A stretch of DNA of 60,720 nt from Phaeoceros laevis (Eukaryota > Anthocerotophyta > Anthocerotopsida > Notothyladales). The stretch is taken from the NCBI GenBank assembly GCA_049999765.1, contig JBNGIQ010009382.1, positions 223,794 through 284,513 of the forward strand. Direction: 5' to 3'. Below, in pieces: positions 53,446-60,720 of the stretch. The position numbers were made by a program, and so were the translations under genes. Every line of letters begins with the position of its first letter. Positions within the stretch are counted from its first letter, which is position 1. The notes beneath the pieces were generated by a model that made no database searches, was not told the DNA's origin, and saw only the letters and a program-made list of their open reading frames with translations.

Positions 53446-53845
53446 TTTAAATCATTAAATTATCATCAAGACTACCAGCCAGTTCGTTACTAAGTTAACT
53501 ACCGCGACCCTACTTAAGGCAAGACAGGTTTAGGACCACATGCTGTCATGGCCTAACTAAGAAAAAACTTAACCCATGTCCCATCTAACTAAAGTTGGTT
53601 AGCTCTTCCAAAAAGGGTTGATTCAACGATAAGTCGATGTGTTTTCAACTGAACCACCTCAAATAAGACCTTTTTACGCTCATGAAACTAGGTTTCCGGC
53701 ACGGTGTGTTTTCAACTGAACCACCTCAAATAGGACCTTCTTTTTACGCTCATGAAACTAGGTTTCCGGCACAGTGGGTATGCGCGAAACTCTAAGGCTA
53801 GCCAGTCAGGTATGAGCAAAACTTTAAGGCTAGCCAATCTTTTAG
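53446..53845. repeat. direct repeat B, with internal 67-nt duplication
   Basis: Same blocks and order as repeat A (50974-51221). It is interrupted by a duplicated segment GTTTTCAACTGAACCACCTC...TTTCCGGCAC, copies starting at 53641 and 53708. Confidence 0.72.
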
Positions 53846-55254
53846 GCACGGAACTTTAAGAGTTGACATTGCACCTCATCTACAAAGTTTCTTGCTTCGT
53901 AATTGATCACTAATGTTTCCCTGTCGATGACCATACCACGACAATACACGTTGCCTTCAATTTCACACAGTATGGAGGGAGTGCCAATTAGATATATAGT
54001 AGTAGTAGAAAAGAGCCGCACTATACAAACTCCACAAGGGAATTGAGCACGCCACCATGCGACCTGCCAAGTAGCAGGCTACCTAGCTAGTAGCGGGCTA
54101 TAGATAGACTAATATCGAGTGAATAACACATATGTCCGAGGCAAGACCAGGCACCTATTTGCGATAGGGATATGCACAATTGTACTCTTTGGTACACTAA
54201 CTAGCAAGGCAATATGGTGGTCACCCTCAAACCATATGGGATATGCAAGCAAAGTGATCCCTCACCCTAACAAGCCTCATAAAGGCACGTCTTACACACA
54301 TCTTTAGGCCCCAAGTTACGAATGTGAGAGCCCTTTCCACGTGCCGCTCCGTAAACTTTACGGAGGAGGTCCGGGTAGCACATTATGCCTGCAAGTCCGC
54401 TCATAGTCCCGGGGCTCGCGCGGGCTTTATAACTCGCCGATTCCCTTTTTAAGTATGTTAAAGGAAGGCGGTCGCACCGTGTAGCATTATCCGTGCTAAT
54501 GCCATAACCCAGTGCTTCCTTTTTAACATACTCGTTAATCTAACTTAAGAGCAGTTAGAAAACCACGTTAATCTAACTTGAGAGCAGTTAGAAAACCAGA
54601 CGTCACTGGCCTCGCGGTGTGCACACGTATGAAACTATGAAACGAGACCTAAGGAAGTGTGAGAAAGGAACGGAGAGTGTGACACAGTGCTCTACATCAG
54701 GGCGATGTAAACATGTGTGCGGAGGCTTTGACTCAGGGGCTTCAGCCAGCGCAAGGCTTGAGTTTCCTGGAGTCAGTACTAGAACTAGACGTAAGAACAC
54801 TAGTGGGAGTCCGAGAAAAAATGGTTCCTCAGGACAGCAGAAATTCACATGAACTGTCACTTCCACTTTGACAATGCAGGACAGTCATCCGAGGGGCCAT
54901 AATCCCTCTTGGCATAGAACAATGACGAAGCTCCAAGTGCCATTTCTAGAGTCCAAGATTTCACAAACACAAGTTTGTCTTACAAAGTGTCATGACCCAT
55001 ATCCCCATCTTTCCAGCAAGCGGGGGTCTACCAAGGTCACAGTCCACGTAAAGAATGCTCACTTTCAAATTTCATCGCCACTCATCAAGGCGCTACACCG
55101 ACCTTTGCAGAGCAATCGGTTCTGAAGAAGTCATAACGTTAGTTCCACCCATAACTGTACAACGCTTGACAACCAGAGATGTTTGTCGACGAAACAAAGC
55201 GAGTAGGATCAAACCTTGACACAATCTTACTGTACAAATAAATAATCCCACAGG
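53846..55254. other. unassigned sequence with short repeats
   Basis: No gene is recognisable. CGTTAATCTAACTTAAGAGC is part of a 34-35-nt tandem pair near 54532-54600. TTTTTAAGTATGTTAAAGGA near 54448 and CCTTTTTAACATACTCG near 54517 form an inverted pair. The ATL gene's 3' flank lies at the right end. Confidence 0.35.
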
Positions 55255-56280
55255 TCAGGGAGCTCCAGAGTGCCTTGGTGAAGCAGATGTGACTGCTGGT
55301 AGGGCTGCATTTATTCCCTCTCCTTGAGGCCCCTCCCTCAAATTGCTGCTCTCGTTGACAGGCACAGCAACAAAATCCGCCACATATGCTGGTTTCTGTA
55401 GATTGTCAGACGGGCTCCCGACTCCCACCTGATCCTCGTTACCAGACCCTGCTGCAATGGGGGAAGATGGAATATGTCCGACAGCAGGAAGGTGCTGCGG
55501 AGAGGGAGTGCGCAGCCCAGGCACATCTCCAAGCACAATAATTTCAGGAGACTGTTGCAGGGCAGCCACCGTTCCAGCTGATGAATCAGCGTCGGCCACT
55601 CCACCCCGACTTGAAGCAACCACAGCATCAGACAGGTCTCCAATCCTCAACCGCTGCGACTCCTGAGGCACAAATGCCGCGGACTTGTCGTGGCTTGGCA
55701 GAATGCTGCGCCTGCACAGAGGGCAGGACGGATGCGAGCCCAGCCAGGAGTCCACGCACTGGGGATGGAAGCTGTGGCGGCACTCGGGAAGCTGGCGCAG
55801 CTGCTCCCCTTCCTCGAAGATGCTCAAGCAAACCGCACACTCGGCCTCCAGCTCCCGGTACCGCGACTTGCTGCTTCCCAAGGCCTTCTCCAGATCCGTG
55901 GTGCTGCCAGACCGCTTAAGGGAAGAAGAAGCACGCCTCTTGTAGAACACCAGCGGCAGCGCATTGATGACGCTAGGGTCCACACCAGGCCCGTCCTTGT
56001 CCCCTCCTCTGGGGCTCTCCAGGTCCAGGTTCCACCCGAGGTTCCTCCGCCTCTGCAAATGGGGGTTCATGCACTTGGCGAAGAGAGCGAAGGCGCACAC
56101 AAGCATGAAGGTGAAACCTAAACCTACCAAAATAATCGCAAGGTTGGGCTTCAAGCTGGGGAGGGGGTCCGCCATGGATGTTGGAGAGGGGAAGGTATCA
56201 GATGCACCAGGAGGTGAATACAGAGGGACTGCAGGGGACGGGACGTCTACAGCCATCCGCCGGAGACTGTACAGCGACAT
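55255..56280 (-). CDS. RING-H2 finger E3 ubiquitin ligase, ATL family
   Basis: Membrane-anchored ubiquitin ligase of 341 aa, intronless as usual for ATL genes. One hydrophobic segment (LAIILVGLGFTFMLVCAFAL) lies near residue 50. A GLD-like motif is present as GVDPSVINALPLVFYK. The RING-H2 domain reads CAVCLSIFEEGEQLRQLPEC, then RHSFHPQCVDSWLGSHPSCP and LCR, with C-x2-C-x14-C-x1-H-x2-H-x2-C-x10-C-x2-C spacing and the ATL tryptophan after the sixth ligand. The C-terminal third is Ser/Pro-rich and variable. ATL proteins typically act in stress or defence signalling; the substrate cannot be predicted. Confidence 0.95.
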   Translation of the reverse strand: MSLYSLRRMAVDVPSPAVPLYSPPGASDTFPSPTSMADPLPSLKPNLAIILVGLGFTFMLVCAFALFAKCMNPHLQRRRNLGWNLDLESPRGGDKDGPGVDPSVINALPLVFYKRRASSSLKRSGSTTDLEKALGSSKSRYRELEAECAVCLSIFEEGEQLRQLPECRHSFHPQCVDSWLGSHPSCPLCRRSILPSHDKSAAFVPQESQRLRIGDLSDAVVASSRGGVADADSSAGTVAALQQSPEIIVLGDVPGLRTPSPQHLPAVGHIPSSPIAAGSGNEDQVGVGSPSDNLQKPAYVADFVAVPVNESSNLREGPQGEGINAALPAVTSASPRHSGAP

Positions 56281-58440
56281 TCTGTACAGATATGAGACAA
56301 TAAATTAGCAGCAGGCAGCAGGCACAACAGCCAAGTTAGTCGGAGGGAGTGAGCTTCTTCCAGAAGGGGAGGGAGGCACTGCTAGTCACAGCAGCAAGAG
56401 GAGGAAGAGCAGAGGAGGAAGAACAAGAGGCTGTGGCTGTGTCTTGTGCCAAGGGTGTCATATCGCATCCGTGGAGTCAACCGCAATTCGCTTCCTCCCT
56501 CGCTGCCGAGACCATTGCGCACCATCTCCCGCACAAACCATAAACCTCAGGTTTCAGCGTTGATGCGTGCCCCTGCTCCGCTTTTGCATTGCCCTGCCTA
56601 GTACAACCTACTCCTCCATATTCTTCAAGAGAAAAGCTCCCTCCCCCTTCCTAAAACAGCCAGAAACACTGACATCAGCAACAAGACCAGTCTGCAGCAA
56701 CAAAAAAAGCTCCATACTAGGGAGGCAGCAACACTCAGCAGCAGATTGCAAGCATCAATCAAAAGCAGCGCACAAGCAAACGAAGGAGCAGCAAACCACA
56801 CCGGAACCGGCACTGAGAAGCAAGCACACACAGGCGCGCACACAGTCAGCTGCAGACCTGCTGAAGGCGGGCGAGGAAATTTGATTTGGCGAGATGAACA
56901 GCGTCAACGGCTTCAGCTGAAGGTGACGGAGCGATGTTTGCAGCCGATCCGGATTGGAGTGCCAGTGTCAGAGCAGGGTGGCGTCAGCGGACCAGCAGTT
57001 CAGCGACCGAACACACTGTCCCAAGTCGAAAAGAAAGGCCAACTCTAAAGGCGGGGGCGGATGAGGAGGATATGGAAGACGGAGTCGTAACCGCGAGATG
57101 GGAGAAGAGACGGAGAGAAATCGACGGCAGAGCCCTGGGCCTCTAAAGGACTTGCTGGAGTAGGCGCGTCCTTGCTGGGGGCGTTGGTGGCAGGTCCAGT
57201 CGCAGCAGCGGGGAAGCTTCATCCTCGCCCACTGCAGGAACGTTGGCGGACGGAAGGCAGGCCACCACGATTACGTACACTACATTATTTCGGTTACTTT
57301 TTATATAAACGAGTTTTGGGGATTGCCAGCCCAACGTTGATCTTGCTGTGCAGCACCCACGATTTCAATACCCCAAATATTGCCGCCGTAAAAGCAAGGA
57401 CCTGCGAAAAAGATATTTTGTCCTGGACCCGTCCCTCGAAGCGGACGGGGGCCAGGGCCGTCACTTATCGGATCCCGCACCCGTAACCAGTGGGTCCCCA
57501 CCGCCTCATCACCCGTCCCCGTCGCATCTCGTTACTCGTAACGCCCAAACAGGCGCCGTTTGAAGCTGGAGTGCTGCTGGCGTCGATGTGTGGGCAAAGC
57601 GGACGATGTGGAGGCTCGTAGGCGGGCGGCTGCCACGTGGGAGGTCGGCCAGGTTGCCAAATCTGGAAGGGTGTCGTGCATTTAAAGCAGGTGTGCCACG
57701 GCAGCTCGTCCTTATCGTCGGTGCAACATTTTGCATAAACCCAAAACTGTCCGCAGTTTTCTGCCAGTTTTCTTGGTTCTACCTCCCGCCTCGGTCCCAC
57801 CTCGTCACACGTGGATCGAAAGGTAGGCGCCGCTTGCTTTGTAGAGATGCGCTTCGCTTAAACTTTTGCAGGACGTAAAATGGCGATTGATTCGCCTCGC
57901 TTGTGTTGTAGCTTGTAAGTCATCACCGAATCTTAGTTTGTAATGAAAATGCCAAAAGTTTTCAATTTGGAAGCTTCGGAACACACTCACCCACAGCTAT
58001 ATAGCATCTAAGATTCTACAAATCCAAATATGATGCTATGGATGATATTCAAAAGTTTGAACCTAGAGTACATTCACGCACCAATAGTATGTGATGAATC
58101 TTACTAGAAAAAAGCACAACAAAGCTCAATTCAAACCTTTTGGAATATTGTATAATGCACATTGTTGAAGAAGAAGAAGAAAGTGCACATAGTAAAGTTC
58201 TTCTTCTTTATGAGCTTATATTATGGGTGTGCTTATGGTATGGTTACTGTATGCTTATTGAAAAATACAACAAGCCTAAGTTCCAACTCCAATTCTTCTT
58301 CTTCATCATGTGATTTGTGTGGTTACCATTTTTTTATCATTTTTAGAAATGCATAAAGCCAAGTTTCAATATATAGTTTGTTTTGGTTTCAAAAAGTTAG
58401 CATTTGAGTCAATTCCAAATAAGGTTGAAGGAGTAGATGA
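56281..58440. other. ATL upstream region and unassigned sequence
   Basis: 56281-57150 is purine-rich and probably holds the ATL promoter and 5' leader. GAA/CTT-rich microsatellite stretches occur near 58165 and 58290. Open frames of up to 110 codons show no domain. Confidence 0.35.
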
Positions 58441-60308
58441 AGATCACCTAGGTTTGGAAAGATAATCATGGATGTTATCATAAGACGTCATCCTAGATCT
58501 ACACGTCAACATAGATATATACGCCAAGTCGAAGATACAGCAAAGTCGCATAAAATGCATATACTATTTACCTCCAAGGAAAAAAAATCTTCACATGCTT
58601 ATGTGATGTGTCCTTTCAATGAGACGGGCAGTGCAATGTTAGCTTTTCAGCAAGTCCACAACCTAGACATCTTTAGATTCCTTACTCTTCTTGCGCACTC
58701 TCTTGAGCACCAACTCCAAGTCCAAGCCAGCCGCAAAAAGGAACAACGCACAGATGCAAAAGTGATTTGGAATAAATATCTACCCTCCTTGGACAATGAG
58801 TCCTCTTGTAGAGGCACTTGGACTTTGCAAGTCATGACAATCCACACACCCCCAGCCCGCAGCCTCCCACAAAATGCAGTATCCTACTCACCATCGAGGA
58901 TGTCCTCCAATGAGTTGGCAAGCAGCTGCTCAAGCATTGAATAGATCTTTCACTCGTATGCTTAGGATCCTCCTTGCTCCTAGCTACAATGTGTGCATGC
59001 CTCCTCCCCTGCCATCTGGACACCAGCAATTACCTTGCAGGCCTTCTCCTTGCTTCCTCTGATAATTTATCTGAGCGATAGCAGAAGTCCTAAATTTCAG
59101 CACATAGGGATGAGGCATCTTCATCGATGAAGGGTGTGGATATCCACACCCTCTTCAAACTCCAAGAGCCAGTCGCCCAATCTGAACGTACCCCACTTCT
59201 AACTTGACCTGCAGTGCCCATCCAAGTGCTCAGCGGTTTGAGTAAAACCTGCTGGGCATCTAAACAACAAGGTGTCCGCACTTGGCATTCACCAACTTGA
59301 AGCCAACCAAGTGAGAAGTCGGATTGCTAGCAATCCGAAGCACATGTAAATGTGCATATTGTTTGCTTATATCTTGACAATGTTCTCTTTGTCAGGTTTC
59401 ATCTGCACAAGGAGTCCACAGGGTCACGTCTAGCTTCTGAGTTAGTAGTCTGGACATCTGCGACACGGTTTTTGTTGTTAATAGTTTACACTGATTCATA
59501 TGCCTTCCGCATACGTGGTTTTTACCCCGTCACACACTGGAAATAAACTTCTTCTTCTTCCGCTGTCACAGCAGTACTAGTGGACTCTTTTATCCATTTG
59601 TCATATAACCAGTTCTGGAGATCTACTGCCCGCATATGGACAGTTATTGCAGGTGGTCCATCGGGGAACTGCAGCTGCACAGAGGACCTATTGTGCTGAA
59701 GCACACGGAAAGACCAATAAGAAAAACAAAGAGGTTCCACCTTGGATCGGAACGGAAGTAGCTCTCATTGCTTGTAGAGGATTCTTTGCTGCATTCATCA
59801 GTTGCGGTGCTTACATGAGTGCTATTTTCTACAGGGAGAAGGAACTCTCCTGTCAACCAGGTGCTGCCATCAGAAGTTGACCGTCTTAGTTTAGAGATCT
59901 CGAGCTCCTGAAGCAGACCCTGACTAAGTAAAGCAGGGCCTTCGTTGAGCAGCATGTACTGTTCTGAAGCGCAGCTAACCTAGTTCGAACGGGTCTTCGA
60001 ATTCATGAGGATGGTCGACTAATTAATGAAAGAAACAGCCCACAAAAAATCCCGCAGGCTGAGCAAGAGAGGCAAGCTGCTGTGTACTTCATCCACGAAG
60101 CAGCCACACGTCAATGTAGCAGAAAGCTTTCAGAGTTTGAGATTACAAAAACCACACAAGAAGAAGACAACAGACTGCTTGTCGGTCCACTCCGTGGAAA
60201 GCAGCAATCCACACAGGCTAGAAAAGCCATTCAAACAAAAGTTCCCCACAGGTGCACGCTACATTGTAAGCTTTAACTGCTAGCCGACTGTCCTCAGAGA
60301 GAGAGGCC
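58441..60308. other. unassigned sequence with unrecognised ORFs
   Basis: A 158-codon frame (58468-58944, +) and minus-strand frames at 59522-59740 (with HMRAVDLQNWLYDKWIKEST) and 59644-59955 are not recognisable. The minus pair could be exons of one gene but I could not join them confidently. Confidence 0.3.
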
Positions 60309-60715
60309 TAAAACACCTCAACAAACTCCCTCTGCCGTTCCCGGCGCTCGCGTTCTTCCCGCTCCCGTCGCTCACGCTCGCGCTGGCCCTCGCCCCGGTG
60401 GCTGTCCCGGCGTCAACGCTCCCTGCGCTCGCGTTCATGCTCCCTCTTGCGTTCTCCTTCTCGCCTCTCCCGTCGCTCACGCTCGCTTTCACCACGTCGC
60501 TTGTCCTCGTCCTCGTCGGGTTCACCCTCGCGGCGTCGCCGTTCCCTCCAGCGACGCTTGCGCTCCTCCTCTCGCTCTCGGCGCTCCCGTTCACGCTCCC
60601 TCTCACCACGTCGATCTTCCGCTACCCCGTCGCGGCGTCGCCGTTCCCTCTTACGACCCTCGCGCTCCTCCTCCCGCTCCCGGCGCTCACATTCACGCTG
60701 CCTTTCACGCTCCAT
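60309..60715 (-). CDS. Arg/Glu-rich low-complexity protein, interrupted by TGA, runs to window edge
   Basis: The frame consists of RERE/ERRRRE repeats with short acidic GEPDEDEDKRR and resembles charged RE/RS-like regions of splicing-related proteins. From ATG 60715 it stops at an in-frame TGA (60413-60415). The same charged pattern continues beyond that stop in the same frame (RRDSHRGEGQRERERRER) to EFVEVF and a stop near 60309. Only five bases remain before the window end, so the ATG may be internal and the true gene may begin outside. The TGA may be a CGA-to-TGA mutation, or part of an intron. Confidence 0.45.
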
Positions 60716-60720
60716 TTCGC

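Noticed and set aside
54447-54535. Possible structured small RNA from an inverted pair near TTTTTAAGTATG
   Set aside because: The arms are short and imperfect, with no conserved RNA motif I can recognise.
55690-56121. Plus-strand ORF of 143 codons
   Set aside because: Antisense of the RING-H2 gene, which has a clear zinc-ligand pattern.

Overview
This is nuclear DNA of a seed-free land plant. The evidence is split protein-coding genes with GT-AG introns mostly of about 70-200 nt, organelle-targeted plant proteins, PLS-type pentatricopeptide repeat (PPR) genes with a cytidine-deaminase-like DYW domain, a plant-type initiator tRNA-Met, plant Ty3/gypsy remnants and MITE-like elements. Both intact PPR-DYW genes end in Asp-Arg-His instead of Asp-Tyr-Trp. 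From memory this variant is known from lineages with U-to-C organelle RNA editing (hornworts, lycophytes, ferns), so I favour one of these, but I cannot name the species. Two runs of exactly 100 N (18043-18142 and 26288-26387) are assembly gaps.

Layout. 0.7-11.9 kb is gene dense: an EMB1789/C3H65-like CCCH zinc-finger protein (-), dUTPase (-), the mitochondrial Fe-S co-chaperone HscB (+), a Treslin/Sld3-like replication-initiation protein (-), the RNA polymerase subunit RPB5 (+, divergent from Treslin) and a type I MADS-box factor (-). 12-22 kb is repeat rich: a decayed PPR pseudogene, a 23-bp inverted repeat, a truncated gypsy gag-protease fragment bounded by identical 78-bp repeats, a tight 51-nt palindrome and a 0.63-kb foldback element. 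22-33.8 kb holds metabolic genes: COQ6 (+), ETHE1 persulfide dioxygenase (-), tRNA-iMet (+), a Harbinger-like MITE, a tonoplast dicarboxylate transporter (-), mitochondrial NFU1 (-) and an F-box/kelch protein (-). 36-48 kb holds two DRH-type PPR genes and a PPR relic, an organelle-targeted protein with two acyl-carrier-protein-like domains, a two-pass membrane protein and an intronless gene resembling a bacterial/phage family. 48-54 kb is mostly tandem repeats and a decayed integrase-like element. 55-56 kb has an ATL-type RING-H2 ubiquitin ligase, and the window ends in an Arg/Glu-rich ORF.

Themes. Several genes serve organellar Fe-S and sulfur biochemistry (HscB, NFU1, ETHE1) and mitochondrial quinone synthesis (COQ6). 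The PPR genes point to organelle RNA editing. No operon logic applies; closeness reflects a compact genome. The best candidates for something undescribed are the tandem-ACP protein (39684-40956), the bacterial-like gene (47474-48019), the TP-repeat array in the Treslin-like protein, and the divergent PPR pair with an unusual N-terminal region.

Exon coordinates were read by eye from splice consensus and reading-frame continuity; no tool was run.
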